A DNA stretch of 64,000 nucleotides from JANQSP01 sp965237565. GTDB lineage: Bacteria > Bdellovibrionota > Bdellovibrionia > Bdellovibrionales > UBA1609. The stretch spans positions 1,267,857-1,331,856 of the forward strand of contig OZ250145.1 of the NCBI GenBank assembly GCA_965237565.1, read 5' to 3'. The notes under the pieces were generated by a model. That model saw only the letters and a list, made by a program, of their open reading frames with translations. It was not told where the DNA came from and did not search any database. Below, in pieces: positions 37,904 through 48,212 of the stretch. Within the stretch, counting starts at the first letter, position 1; the number at the start of each line of letters is the position of its first letter. Both the position numbers and the translations under genes were made by a program.

Positions 37904-38557
37904 TCATAAATATTTGTGGGCGAATAGAGACCAAGTTTTAAACAAGGTGGCTAGATCCAATGATAAGCCCTGTACTGCAAAACTATCATGAGCTCTTTGA
38001 GATACACCACAACTCCTGATCAAATCAAACAAAGATAAATCATTTTTTACGTTTATAGCTAGTCCATGCTGACTCACACCTGATGAAATGTGGATGCCAA
38101 AGAAAGCGATTTTTCCCTGATTGGTGAATAAACCAGCCGTAGCTTCATCTTTTTTTACCAAGAGTCCATGCTTGGCCAAAGCATCTATGGTGATTTTTTC
38201 CAAAATATTTAAAAAATTTCTAGGCCTTATTTTCCACTGCATGAGGTCCATAATGGGATAAATAATCAACTGGCCAGGGGAATGCAAAGTTGCCTGCCCT
38301 CCCCTTTTAATAGAAACAATCTCAATGCCCCTATTTTGATATTCCTGAAAAGAATCCCTAAGATCTTCGGTTTCTTTTCCCCTCAAGCCCAAAGTGATGC
38401 AAGAAGGACATTCAAAGCCCAACAAAAAAGCTTGTTTGCTCCTTTTTACCTTTTGCTTTAGCTCTTCTTGTAAAAGTAAACTCTCCCGATAGGGAATCTG
38501 TCCCTTCCACAAAGTTTCAATTGTAGAAAAACTATCTGAAACCAGCATAGCCTTCAT
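37904..38557 (-). CDS. lipB: octanoyltransferase (lipoate biosynthesis)
   Basis: Transfers octanoyl from acyl carrier protein to lipoyl domains. About 217 residues. RGGQATLHSPGQLIIYPI matches the LipB signature RGGxxTxHGPGQ, with Ser for the usual Gly. The catalytic Lys is in GKIAFFGIHIS and the catalytic Cys in IRSCGV. ATG 38557 is preferred to TTG 38578; 38548 is also possible. lipA is not in the window. It ends tail-to-tail with tRNA-Pro. Confidence 0.92.
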   Translation of the reverse strand: MKAMLVSDSFSTIETLWKGQIPYRESLLLQEELKQKVKRSKQAFLLGFECPSCITLGLRGKETEDLRDSFQEYQNRGIEIVSIKRGGQATLHSPGQLIIYPIMDLMQWKIRPRNFLNILEKITIDALAKHGLLVKKDEATAGLFTNQGKIAFFGIHISSGVSQHGLAINVKNDLSLFDLIRSCGVSQRAHDSFAVQGLSLDLATLFKTWSLFAHKYL

Positions 38558-38617
38558 AATTGAATCATTACTTTCCAAATGATTTCACCGCTCATCGAAC
38601 TTGCTATCCCCGTTCCC

Positions 38618-39769
38618 TCATGACCTAACAACCACTTTTAGAATAATTTCATTTTTTCTTTGATTCAAATCTCGAATGCTAAAATCTAGAAAAGAAATCT
38701 TCTCCAGTTTTCTTTCAATTTCATCAATAGAAGCGGTAGTATGAACGATATAGGTGATAGACCCCCACCGAATAATATGTTCTTGCAAATTTTTTATGGA
38801 AGAAATTTTTGATAAAAGTCTTTTTTTAAATTTGTTTCGTTCTTCGTAACTGGGAATTCCATACACGGTGATTTTTAATACATTGGCTGACATCTGACCC
38901 ATCTCGTAAATAGATTTCAGTTGGACTCCCAATCCTTTTACAAAATTTTTATTCCTTGATAAAAAAACAGAAAGAGCAGAAAAAGGCTGTTCATCCGATT
39001 GGAGATTTATTTTTTCAGACCTTTCCATTTCAGCCAACAAACGACCCGTCTCCGTGTGGTAAATATCCATATCTATTTTGAGATTGAAAACAGACTCTCT
39101 CGCCGATTCTCTAAGCTTTACGACACCAATGAGAACCAAGTGAGATTTAAAAAATCTAGCCAATTCAAAAATATCTTTTTTCTTTGGCCGTTTTAATCTG
39201 AGTTCTTCAGGAACGAAAGATTTCAAATTAGCAAACTCTGGATTCATTAAGTAAAACCCATAGGATAGCAATTTATCTTGCATCTTATTGTAAAAAAGCC
39301 CAGCTTTCTCTTTGATAAACTCTAAATTGTTATTTCTGTTTACCAACCAGCTATAGGCTTCTCTTTCCACGCGATCTTCAAAAAGGATGACTGGCAAAAT
39401 TCTTAGATTGAAGCTAGATGAATAGAAAAGATTTTCTGCCAGTAAAATCTTTTTCAGATTTGCTTCAGAAAAACCGACAGTTACGTTGATTAAGAATGAA
39501 TTGTCTTTTTGTTTTTTTGGCTTCGAGGTTTTTGTATAAAGAATGTAGCGGTTTGAATATGTTGATATTACTTTTTGTAGCGCTTTTTTTTGTTCCTCTA
39601 ATTTTGTTGGTGCAATAAATTTGCCCATCAACTCAAAAGAGACTTGGTTCACAGCCAATTGGATTGCCTCTTTCACATCAGGTTTATCGAGAATGACCTC
39701 CACAGAACTTTGCTCTGCATGAACAAAAAAACCAAAAAGCAAAAAGAATAACAAAATCAATCGAATCAT
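38618..39769 (-). CDS. exported protein of unknown function
   Basis: 383 residues with a clear signal peptide (LILLFFLLFGFFVHAEQ). Later parts read as alternating alpha/beta segments (FKSHLVLIGVVKLRESARESVFNLKIDMDIYHTETGRLL; NVLKITVYGIPSYEERNKFKKRL). A region of repeated strand-helix units near the C-terminus suggests small periplasmic domains. I do not recognise the family. It lies downstream of dnaE on the same strand, with a gap of about 150 bases. Confidence 0.65.
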   Translation of the reverse strand: MIRLILLFFLLFGFFVHAEQSSVEVILDKPDVKEAIQLAVNQVSFELMGKFIAPTKLEEQKKALQKVISTYSNRYILYTKTSKPKKQKDNSFLINVTVGFSEANLKKILLAENLFYSSSFNLRILPVILFEDRVEREAYSWLVNRNNNLEFIKEKAGLFYNKMQDKLLSYGFYLMNPEFANLKSFVPEELRLKRPKKKDIFELARFFKSHLVLIGVVKLRESARESVFNLKIDMDIYHTETGRLLAEMERSEKINLQSDEQPFSALSVFLSRNKNFVKGLGVQLKSIYEMGQMSANVLKITVYGIPSYEERNKFKKRLLSKISSIKNLQEHIIRWGSITYIVHTTASIDEIERKLEKISFLDFSIRDLNQRKNEIILKVVVRS

Positions 39770-39916
39770 GAATGAGTCTTACCAAAATAAGGAAACTTTA
39801 TCCATACTTCTCGTCGTTTTTTTGTCACTTTATAAACTCCAAATGAATGAATAAAACATAAAATATCTTTGGCCCCGTACTAGTTGAAATTTTCTCTTTG
39901 CTAGCTGAAAAGCTCT

Positions 39917-42900
39917 TTACATAGGATTTGGAAGAACGCTCTCTTTTTCTTTACGCTGTGGGTTGACTCCTCTCGCTCTTAGTTGATCATCAATGAAATC
40001 TACCTCTTGTACGATCAATTTGGCTGAACTTTTATCTTCTAGGCTCAGTGTCCCCTTCACCCGAAGAGGTTTTTTGGAACGAACACGTTCTTCGACTCGC
40101 AAGTAAACATCTGAAAAAATAATGATCTCAATAGAACTGGAACCATCTTCCAAGCGAGCAAAGGCCATGGGCATCCCCTTGCGAGTGATGATTTGTCGAA
40201 AATCATCGACAATCCCCCAAACAGAAACAGTAGACCTGTGTTTTTTCGTTTCTAGTGATCGAATGCTTTTGCAAGAAAGAACGGAGCGAAAAGGTATAAA
40301 GCGATCAATAGGATGTCCGCTTAAATAAAAGCCAATGACTCCTTTCTCATATTCTAATCCAACCAAAGGAGACCAGTTATCTTGTTTTTGATAAACAAAA
40401 GGTTTCGCTTCTTTTATCATTGAAAATAAATTGATCTGACCGGAACTGAATTCCTCTTTCTTTTGGTTTACTTGTCTGAGCAAACTTTCATAGTTATGCA
40501 AAATTTCCTTTCCATTTAGATCCATTTCACTAAAAGTGCCAGCTCGCACCAAACTTTCTACACATTTTTTGCTAATTTTTTTCATATCCACTGTCTCAAA
40601 AAAATGTTGAACCGATTCAAATTTTTTGTTTTTTAGTGAATTTCTTACGGAAATAATTTCATTCACAGCTGGCCTTCCCATTCCTTTGATTGCTCCCAGT
40701 GAAAAATAAATATGATTGCCAGCTGGAATGAAAGAATACTCTGAATGATTGATGTGAGGAGGAAGCACCTTTACCCCCTGCCTCCTAGCATCTCTAACAT
40801 AACGAACCATTTTTTGTGCTCTGCTCTTGCTGGTATTGCTGATCTCGACTGTTAGCAAAGAAGCAAAAAATTCAACCGGGTAGTAACACTTTAACCAAGC
40901 GGTCTGAGCCGCCAATACACAATAAGCGGCTGCATGAGATTTGTTAAATCCATACTTGGCAAACTCAGCAACCAAATCAAACAACCTTTCCGACTTCTTT
41001 AAATCATATTTGTTTGCACTAGCCCCTGAAAGAAAACGTGATTTTTGTTTTTTCATCACATTTGTTTTTTTCTCACTCATCGCTCTTCTCAAGATATCAG
41101 CTTCTCCATATCGGTAACCGGCAATCTTCGCGGCGATGAGTAAAACTTGCTCTTGGTACACGATCACTCCGTAGGTTTCTTTCAGAATAGGCTCCAGTTC
41201 TGGAAACAAATAATCAACCTTCACTTGACCTTTTTTTCGATCCAGATAAGAAGGGATCATATCCATCGGGCCGGGGCGAAAAAGAGCATTGATAGCCACA
41301 ATATCTTCAAAACAAGTGGGCTGAGCTTTGACAATCAGCTCTGTAATCCCTCGACCGTCAAATTGAAAAATTCCAGTGGTTTTTCCCTCGCACATCAAGC
41401 GGTAAATGCCACTATCTTTCAAGGAAATATCTTTTTCTGATAATTTTTTGTTTTTGTTTTTCTCAATCATTTGAAAAGCAGATTTGAGTTGGGTCAAAGT
41501 TTTTAAGCCCAGAAAATCAAACTTAACCAAGCCAATTTTTTTGGAATGATACAAATCACACTGAATCACATTCTCCCCTTCAGAACCTCTGTAAAGAGGT
41601 GCGTAAGTGACAATGGGATGGTTGGCAATGATCACACCCGCTGCGTGAATGCTCACATGGCGAATCAGCCCTTCAATTTGACGAGCTAGATCCATCAAAT
41701 TTTTGATTTGGGGATCTGACTCCATCAATTCATACAACCTAGGATTATCACTTATTGCTTCATCCAAAGTGATTCCCAGTCGCTCAGGAATCAATTTGGC
41801 CACTTGATCCACTTCCATATAGCTCATCCCCAAAACACGCCCCACATCTCGAATGGCTGCCCTAGCTTGCAGACGACCATAAGTCATCACCTGAGCCACA
41901 TAATTTTTTCCGTATTTTTCACTCACATAATCAATCACTCGGTTTCGATTCTCCTGACAAAAATCAATATCGAAATCGGGAAGAGAAATTCTTTCTGGAT
42001 TTAAAAATCTTTCGAACAAAAGTTTGTAAGGCATGGGATCCAAGTTGGTGATCTCTAGGCAATAAGCCACCAAAGAACTCGCTCCAGAACCACGTCCTGG
42101 GCCAACAGGTATGCCTTGCTTTCTAGCCCAATGAACGAAATCATAAACAATTAAAAAATAATCCGTAAAACCCATATCAATGATGATTCGAAGTTCCATT
42201 TCCAATCTTTTTTCATATTTTTTTCTTTTCTCTTCCCTCTTTTGCGGATCTTGTTTTTTGTGTTCTTCTTCCAAAGACAAACGCTTTTTCAAACCAACAA
42301 GGCTCAAACGCCTAAGTTGTTCCTTGGAATCACCTTCTTTTTGCAGTTGCAGACTGGGTAAGTGATAAATAGCACGATCATCTTTTTTGAGGTGAAAATT
42401 CACATGGCAACGAGAACAAATCTCCAAAGTGCTGTCACAAGCAGAAGGAATATCTTGAAAAAGTTCCCTCATTTGTTCTGAGTTTTTGAAATAAAATTCC
42501 TCTGATTTCAGTTGAAATCGCTCTGGATCACGTAACGTTCGGTTGCTTCCGATGCAAAGCAATACATCCTGCACCAAGCGATCTTTTTTTTCCAAAAAGT
42601 GCACATCATTTGTGGCTGTTACAGGAACTCCCGTAATGCGACTTGCTTCAATCAGAAAGGGATTGAGTTGTTCCCACTCTTTGGGACCTGTGCGATTTAA
42701 TTCCAAATACAACCGGTCTGAATAAATATCTTTCAATTGCCTAATCAGCTTTAAAGCTTCCTCGGCTCCTTTTTGCATGTACGTTCGAGCTACCTTTCCC
42801 TGTAGACCCCCCGTCAAGGCCACAACAAAGTCGCTATATTCACTCAAAATAGAAAAATCCACCTGTGGCACATAGTAAAATTCTTCTTGGTAGGCAATCG

Positions 42901-43249
42901 TATTGATGCGACAAAGATGTCGATAACCTTTTATATTTTCTGCTAACAACACAATGGAATCATTGTGAGTTTGCATCTCTCCCCTTGAGATATTTTTTTT
43001 GGTAGTCTTTGAGGACAAAGAAATCTCTAGACCCAAAAGAGGTTTCAGCCCCTTTTCCTTAGCGGAAAAATAAAGATCCAAAACACCAAACATGTTTCCG
43101 TAATCGGTGATTGCAAGTCCCGGTTGTCCCATCTCTATACACTTATTCACAAGGCCGGAGACCGTACAGGAGGATTTCAAAAGAGAATAGTGAGTGTGTA
43201 CATGCAGATGAGCAAAAGAAGAAGATTGGCTATGAGGATTTAGGACCAT
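39917..43249 (-). CDS. dnaE: DNA polymerase III subunit alpha
   Basis: The replicative polymerase catalytic subunit, 1110 residues. The order is a PHP domain (HLHVHTHYSLLKSS), the palm with PVGPGRGSGASSLVAYCL and the catalytic acidic motif LPDFDIDFCQENR near residue 424, fingers, a helix-hairpin-helix region and a C-terminal OB-fold (VSVWGIVDDFRQIITRKGMPMAFARLED). Slightly shorter than the E. coli protein. The ATG overlaps the last ten bases of guaA, so it is the last gene of the guaB-guaA-dnaE unit. Confidence 0.97.
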   Translation of the reverse strand: MVLNPHSQSSSFAHLHVHTHYSLLKSSCTVSGLVNKCIEMGQPGLAITDYGNMFGVLDLYFSAKEKGLKPLLGLEISLSSKTTKKNISRGEMQTHNDSIVLLAENIKGYRHLCRINTIAYQEEFYYVPQVDFSILSEYSDFVVALTGGLQGKVARTYMQKGAEEALKLIRQLKDIYSDRLYLELNRTGPKEWEQLNPFLIEASRITGVPVTATNDVHFLEKKDRLVQDVLLCIGSNRTLRDPERFQLKSEEFYFKNSEQMRELFQDIPSACDSTLEICSRCHVNFHLKKDDRAIYHLPSLQLQKEGDSKEQLRRLSLVGLKKRLSLEEEHKKQDPQKREEKRKKYEKRLEMELRIIIDMGFTDYFLIVYDFVHWARKQGIPVGPGRGSGASSLVAYCLEITNLDPMPYKLLFERFLNPERISLPDFDIDFCQENRNRVIDYVSEKYGKNYVAQVMTYGRLQARAAIRDVGRVLGMSYMEVDQVAKLIPERLGITLDEAISDNPRLYELMESDPQIKNLMDLARQIEGLIRHVSIHAAGVIIANHPIVTYAPLYRGSEGENVIQCDLYHSKKIGLVKFDFLGLKTLTQLKSAFQMIEKNKNKKLSEKDISLKDSGIYRLMCEGKTTGIFQFDGRGITELIVKAQPTCFEDIVAINALFRPGPMDMIPSYLDRKKGQVKVDYLFPELEPILKETYGVIVYQEQVLLIAAKIAGYRYGEADILRRAMSEKKTNVMKKQKSRFLSGASANKYDLKKSERLFDLVAEFAKYGFNKSHAAAYCVLAAQTAWLKCYYPVEFFASLLTVEISNTSKSRAQKMVRYVRDARRQGVKVLPPHINHSEYSFIPAGNHIYFSLGAIKGMGRPAVNEIISVRNSLKNKKFESVQHFFETVDMKKISKKCVESLVRAGTFSEMDLNGKEILHNYESLLRQVNQKKEEFSSGQINLFSMIKEAKPFVYQKQDNWSPLVGLEYEKGVIGFYLSGHPIDRFIPFRSVLSCKSIRSLETKKHRSTVSVWGIVDDFRQIITRKGMPMAFARLEDGSSSIEIIIFSDVYLRVEERVRSKKPLRVKGTLSLEDKSSAKLIVQEVDFIDDQLRARGVNPQRKEKESVLPNPM

Positions 43250-44787
43250 TCAATTGTTCCCGGTGGCTTCGAAGTGATATCATACACGACTCGATTCACG
43301 CCTTCCACTTCATTAGTGATGCGATCTGAGACTTTGTGTAAAAAATCAGGTGGAAAGGAAAACCAATCTGCTGTCATTCCATCTTGAGAAGTAACAGCCC
43401 GTAAAGCAATCGATTCATCATAACTGCGTTTGTCTCCTTGTACGCCCACTGATTTAATAGGCAACAAGACGGCAAAGGCTTGCCAAATTTTATGATAAAG
43501 TCCCGCCCGCATCAGTTCTTCCATGTAGATACAATCTGACTGTCTGAGCTTTTTCAAAGAGGAGGGGCTGATCTCACCTATGATACGAACAGCTAGTCCC
43601 GGACCAGGAAAGGGATGAGCTTTCAAAAATGCATCTGGGATTTTTAGTGCTTTTCCCAATAAACGCACTTCATCCTTGAACAAATACCTCAAGGGTTCAA
43701 CAAGTTGTAAAAAGAGTCCTTTTGGAAGACCTCCCACATTGTGATGAGATTTGATAGTGACTCCAGAACCAATGGGAGACACGCTCTCAATCACATCTGG
43801 GTACAAAGTCCCTTGGACCAAGTATTCAATTTCAGGATGGTGATGGACGTATTCTTTAAAGACATCAATAAAAGTATGGCCGATAATTTTTCGTTTCTTT
43901 TCTGGATTCTCTATCCCCTTTAAAGCTCCAAGAAATTTTTCTTCTGCAGAAATTCCCGTCACATTCAAATGCAATTTTTTTGTTTCTGCCAAAATTTTTT
44001 CAAATTCATTTTGCCTGAGCAAGCCCGTATCCACAAAGACACAATGCACTTTCTTTGTGCTGAACAATTTAGTCAAAAGCACCGCCACCACCGTAGAATC
44101 CACTCCTCCACTTAAGGCACAAAGAACATGATCTGTATTTTTTAATTGCTCCTTTAGGCGAGACTCTATGCTCTTCAACATGGACTGAGCGGTCCAAGTT
44201 TTTTCTTTCACACCGCATATTTGTTCCGCAAAATAAGAAAAAATTTCTTTCCCATATTCTGTGTGAGAAACTTCTGGATGAAACTGCAATGCTAAAATAT
44301 TTTCACTTGCCAATACAGCCGGTATTTGTTGATTGGTTTCCGCCAAAACAGAAAAACCTTGAGGGAGTTTAGAGACAAAATCTCCATGGCTCATCCACAC
44401 CTCTTGTTTTTTAAAAGCGAAAGGGGAAGGTTTTTTCCATTGAATTTGGCTTTTTCCATAAGTGCGTTTTTGGGATGAGACCACCTTCCCTCCCCATTGA
44501 TGACAAATGAGTTGCAAGCCGTAGCAAATACCCATCAAGGGAGCTTCTTTGCTCAGTCCCCTTAGAGAGCGAGTTGGTGAATCTTTGGACAAAACGGAAG
44601 CAGGTCCGCCACTGAGAATGATGCCTGCAGGCTTTAGCTTCTTGATTTCTTCTTCTGGAAAATGAAAAGGCTCTACTTGTGAATAAAAGCCTAGGTCTCG
44701 CAAAGTTCTCGCGATCAACCAAGTGTATTGAGAGCCAAAATCCAATATCAGGAAAGAAGACCTTGGACCCAAATGTTGATTGTTCAT
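43240..44787 (-). CDS. guaA: GMP synthase (glutamine-hydrolysing)
   Basis: Converts XMP to GMP using glutamine and ATP. 515 residues. The N-terminal class I amidotransferase has ILDFGSQYTWLIAR and the nucleophile in GICYGLQLI (Cys ~87). The ATP pyrophosphatase P-loop ALSGGVDSTVVA is near residue 228. The C-terminal dimerisation domain ends VVYDITSKPPGTIEW. The AAGGGG ribosome-binding site is well placed. It follows guaB by 13 bases, giving both GMP-branch steps in order. Confidence 0.98.
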   Translation of the reverse strand: MNNQHLGPRSSFLILDFGSQYTWLIARTLRDLGFYSQVEPFHFPEEEIKKLKPAGIILSGGPASVLSKDSPTRSLRGLSKEAPLMGICYGLQLICHQWGGKVVSSQKRTYGKSQIQWKKPSPFAFKKQEVWMSHGDFVSKLPQGFSVLAETNQQIPAVLASENILALQFHPEVSHTEYGKEIFSYFAEQICGVKEKTWTAQSMLKSIESRLKEQLKNTDHVLCALSGGVDSTVVAVLLTKLFSTKKVHCVFVDTGLLRQNEFEKILAETKKLHLNVTGISAEEKFLGALKGIENPEKKRKIIGHTFIDVFKEYVHHHPEIEYLVQGTLYPDVIESVSPIGSGVTIKSHHNVGGLPKGLFLQLVEPLRYLFKDEVRLLGKALKIPDAFLKAHPFPGPGLAVRIIGEISPSSLKKLRQSDCIYMEELMRAGLYHKIWQAFAVLLPIKSVGVQGDKRSYDESIALRAVTSQDGMTADWFSFPPDFLHKVSDRITNEVEGVNRVVYDITSKPPGTIEWS

Positions 44788-44800
44788 AAACCCCTTATTT

Positions 44801-46297
44801 TTATTCTAAAAAATCATCCAAGCGGTAATTGGGAGCTTCTTTTGTAATGTTCACATCATGGACATGGGATTCAGAAAAACCTTTTGAACTGACTTTGATA
44901 AATCGAGATTTCTCTTGAAATTCATTGATATTTTTTGCTCCCACATATCCCATCCCCGCTTTCAATCCCCCGATCATCTGGTAGACGATTCCACTCGCAG
45001 AACCACGATAGGGAACACGACCTTCTACACCCTCCGGAACCATTTTTTCAATCATAAAAGTTCCGCTTTGACGATAACGATCCTTGGATCCTTTTTGCAT
45101 CGCTGCCAAACTTCCCATGCCTCGATACGTTTTGTAAGCCCGACCTCGGTAAAGGATCGTCTCTCCTGGGCTCTCATCGGAACCAGCCAACATTCCGCCT
45201 ACCATGACCGCATTGGCTCCCAAAGCAATGGCCTTAGCCAAATCACCTGAGTGCTTCAAACCTCCATCAGCCACTACGCTTACGCCCTTGCTCTTTAGGA
45301 CCTTCACACACCAAGCGAGTGCACTCACTTGTGGCATACCCACACCAGAAATCACACGAGTGGTGCATATGCTTCCTCCGCCCATACCCACTTTGACAAT
45401 GTCTGATCCAGCTTCTGCCAGTGCCAAAGCTCCTTCCCCCGTAACCACATTTCCTGCCATGATAATGGTTTCTGGATAATGAGATTTTAAAAACTTCACT
45501 CTCTCAATCACGTTCTTGGAATGACCATGTGCTGTGTCCACACAAAGTAAATCCACTCCTACTTCCACCAAAGCCTTGGCTCTTTCCATGTCATTTTCTA
45601 CAGTACCAAGTGCAGCCCCCACAAATAAACGACCGTATTGATCCTTGGTAGCATGAGGAAAAGCCATGGCTTTTTCAATATCCTTAATCGTAATGAGTCC
45701 TTTTAATTTTCCCTTGGAATCTACAACCGGAAGTTTTTCGATTCGGTGTTCATGTAAAATCTCCTTCGCCTGCTCTAGCGTAGTGCCTTCTTTTGCTGTG
45801 ATTAGTTTTTCTTTCGGGGTCATAATGCTTGATACTACATGATCCAACTTGGTTTCAAAACGCAAATCACGATTGGTGAGAATGCCTTCCAACTGATTGT
45901 CTTTTGTAATTGGAACCCCGCTGATTGAATATTTTTGCATGATTTCCAAGGCCGAATAAATGGGAGCTTCAGGTTGCAAAGTGATGGGATCCAAAATCAT
46001 CCCGCTCTCGTATTTTTTCACTTTTAAAACTTCAAAGCACTGGCTTTTGATGCTCATATTTTTGTGGATCACGCCAAAGCCCCCTTGTTGGGCCATGATT
46101 TGAGCCATTTTGTGTTCCGTCACCGTATCCATGGCCGATGACAAAATGGGAGTTTTGAGCGACAAATTTTTGCTTAGCTGTGTTCGGGTGGAAACCGAAG
46201 AAGGCTCAACCTCAGAGTAACCCGGAAGGATTAAAATATCGTCAAAAGTAACAACTTCCTTTGACGAAAAAAAAGAAGGGCCTTTTACTTCGTTCAA
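44801..46297 (-). CDS. guaB: inosine-5'-monophosphate dehydrogenase
   Basis: Oxidises IMP to XMP with NAD, the committed step to GMP. 498 residues. The TIM-barrel is interrupted by two CBS domains (about residues 95-205). The catalytic loop is VGMGGGSICTTR (Cys ~310), with the active-site flap KGSKDRYRQSG. The start is a TTG at 46297: AAAGGAGGG lies five bases before it and there is no upstream ATG, so the alternative start is well supported. First of the guaB-guaA-dnaE genes. Confidence 0.97.
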   Translation of the reverse strand: MNEVKGPSFFSSKEVVTFDDILILPGYSEVEPSSVSTRTQLSKNLSLKTPILSSAMDTVTEHKMAQIMAQQGGFGVIHKNMSIKSQCFEVLKVKKYESGMILDPITLQPEAPIYSALEIMQKYSISGVPITKDNQLEGILTNRDLRFETKLDHVVSSIMTPKEKLITAKEGTTLEQAKEILHEHRIEKLPVVDSKGKLKGLITIKDIEKAMAFPHATKDQYGRLFVGAALGTVENDMERAKALVEVGVDLLCVDTAHGHSKNVIERVKFLKSHYPETIIMAGNVVTGEGALALAEAGSDIVKVGMGGGSICTTRVISGVGMPQVSALAWCVKVLKSKGVSVVADGGLKHSGDLAKAIALGANAVMVGGMLAGSDESPGETILYRGRAYKTYRGMGSLAAMQKGSKDRYRQSGTFMIEKMVPEGVEGRVPYRGSASGIVYQMIGGLKAGMGYVGAKNINEFQEKSRFIKVSSKGFSESHVHDVNITKEAPNYRLDDFLE

Positions 46298-46308
46298 TTC
46301 ACCCTCCT

Positions 46309-46845
46309 TTAATTGAGATAGAGAGGCTTCCTTATGGAATGTTTTTTCAAAGGGTGATCTAGTTTCTGCTCAAGCATCTCACTGATGAATTTACTTGTGC
46401 AAAAAAACCGACAACCTGAATAAATGGCAAAAGGAATCACATCATTTGCTTGCAAACTGAGACAATGCTTACCCCCTGTTCCGCTGACAAACACTTGCAC
46501 CCGAATGAAACCTTTTTCATTGCTGAGAAAATAACACTTCTCGATGGAAATCCCCACAGCATTAAAAATTTCTCCGATGAAACGAAAAGGTTCTTCTCGA
46601 TTCAAACTCTGATCTAAAGAAATTTTCCCTTGCAACTGAGACAAAGAGAGAGCGAATCTTTTTGAACCCGACTTTTCCTTAAATACCATCAAACAAAGGT
46701 TGGGCATCATTCCTCCCACCAAACCATGGGGTATGACCTCAAGCCATTTTTTCTTTTCCAATTCAGCACTCGACCTAACGACCGAAACTTTGTTTTGAAC
46801 ACAAAAAGAAGATGTTCCGATAGACTTGATTTCTAATTCCTTCAT
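46309..46845 (-). CDS. divergent bifunctional-nuclease (BFN/DUF151)-like protein
   Basis: 178 residues. The central part follows the BFN pattern: EPFRFIGEIFNAVGISIEKCYF resembles the THDLL...LG..V..V helix-strand unit, FIRVQVFVSG the GTFYA strand, and LSLQANDVIPFAIYSGCRFFCTSKFI the RPSDAIALALR...PIF segment. The usual acidic and Arg residues are changed (SLQANDVIPFA), so nuclease activity is doubtful. It overlaps the miaB stop (ATGA) and has GGAG within the miaB end. miaB followed by a BFN gene is a known arrangement in deltaproteobacteria, which supports the call. Confidence 0.6.
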   Translation of the reverse strand: MKELEIKSIGTSSFCVQNKVSVVRSSAELEKKKWLEVIPHGLVGGMMPNLCLMVFKEKSGSKRFALSLSQLQGKISLDQSLNREEPFRFIGEIFNAVGISIEKCYFLSNEKGFIRVQVFVSGTGGKHCLSLQANDVIPFAIYSGCRFFCTSKFISEMLEQKLDHPLKKHSIRKPLYLN

Positions 46846-48212
46846 GACAATAGTTCTCCGTAAAGTGTTTGGGGATAGGCTTTGTTGATCTTGACAGAAA
46901 CCACTTTCCCTTTCAAATGCTTCGAACCCGAAAAATGCACCACTTTGTTGTGAGTGGAACGTCCAGTGAGATAATTCGTTTTCGAGTCCTTTTTCTCTAC
47001 CAATACGTCCAGAGAAATCTCTTTATACTTCTCCGCCCGACAAAAAGCAAATTGATTGTGTTTTGCGTTCAAACGGGCCAGTCGTTTAACTTTTTCGCCC
47101 TCATCCACCTGATCGGGATAACGAGCCGCCTTTGTAAAAGGTCTCGGCGAATACTTAAAGGAGTAGATATTTTCAAAAGGCACCTCATCCAACAAACTCA
47201 AAGTATCTGTAAATTCTTTTTCTCCTTCACCCGGAAAGCCCACAATGAGGTCCGTTGTAAGCAGAGAACCCGGCATACGCTCCAAAATCATGAGAGCTTT
47301 TTTGATGTATTCTTCCCTTGTGTAGCCTCGGTTCATTTTGTGCAAGATTTCACTGTTACCTGACTGAGCTGGAAGGTGAATGGAGTCCATGATTTTATCT
47401 CTTCTTGACTGCATCATGTCGATCAAGCCTTCGTTAAAGTCTTTTGGATGCGGGGAAGTAAAACGAATTCTTTTGATATCCGTTTTTTCACAAAGGGTCA
47501 TTAGTAAATCACCAAAGGAAGCTCCACAGTCAGAGCGATAGGAATTTACATTTTGTCCCAGAAGCGTCACTTCCTTGACTCCTTTTTGGACTAATTTTTT
47601 AATATCTTCACACACATTTTGTAAAGAGCGACTTCTTTCTCTGCCTCTGGTAAAAGGAACGACACAAAAAGTACAAAAATTATCGCAACCTTTCATAATG
47701 TTCACAAAGGCCGCTACGCCGGGATTTCTGATCAAAGTTTCTATGTGGTAGGGTTCACGATGAGTGAAGCGAGTTTCGATGATGGATTTTTCGCCAGTTT
47801 CCATGCGAGATATGATTTGCGGTAACTCATCAATGGCGTCTGGCCCGATGACAAAATCAAGCAAGGGAATTTCTTTCAAAAGCTTTTGTTTTTCTTGCTG
47901 GGCAACACAACCTGCTACACCAATTTTTAGATTGGCTTTTTTTTGCTTAAGCAATCGATACCGACCCACCTCGGATCGCACCTTATGCACGGGCTTCTCC
48001 CTTACAGAGCAAGAATTGATAATGATGAGTTGGGCTTGGTCTGGGCTGACAGCTGGAGCGTAGTTGATCATCTCCAAAAGAGCATACATTCTCTCTGTGT
48101 CGTGAACATTCATCTGGCAACCATAGTTGGAAATGTAGACATTTCTTGCGGTACTTACACTTTTGGAAAGCTCTGGCTTGGGAGGAAAAAATTCAGAGGT
48201 CGTACTTTTCAT
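46842..48212 (-). CDS. miaB: tRNA-2-methylthio-N6-dimethylallyladenosine synthase
   Basis: A radical-SAM methylthiotransferase that converts i6A37 to ms2i6A37 in tRNAs reading UNN codons. 456 residues. The N-terminal UPF0004 domain carries three cluster cysteines (SNYGCQMN, NSCSVRE, GVAGCVAQQ). The radical-SAM motif CDNFCTFC is near residue 172. The C-terminal TRAM domain ends KGKVVSVKINKAYPQTLYGEL. ATG 48212 overlaps the previous stop by one base (TGATG), so it is coupled to the basic-tail gene. Confidence 0.97.
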   Translation of the reverse strand: MKSTTSEFFPPKPELSKSVSTARNVYISNYGCQMNVHDTERMYALLEMINYAPAVSPDQAQLIIINSCSVREKPVHKVRSEVGRYRLLKQKKANLKIGVAGCVAQQEKQKLLKEIPLLDFVIGPDAIDELPQIISRMETGEKSIIETRFTHREPYHIETLIRNPGVAAFVNIMKGCDNFCTFCVVPFTRGRERSRSLQNVCEDIKKLVQKGVKEVTLLGQNVNSYRSDCGASFGDLLMTLCEKTDIKRIRFTSPHPKDFNEGLIDMMQSRRDKIMDSIHLPAQSGNSEILHKMNRGYTREEYIKKALMILERMPGSLLTTDLIVGFPGEGEKEFTDTLSLLDEVPFENIYSFKYSPRPFTKAARYPDQVDEGEKVKRLARLNAKHNQFAFCRAEKYKEISLDVLVEKKDSKTNYLTGRSTHNKVVHFSGSKHLKGKVVSVKINKAYPQTLYGELLS

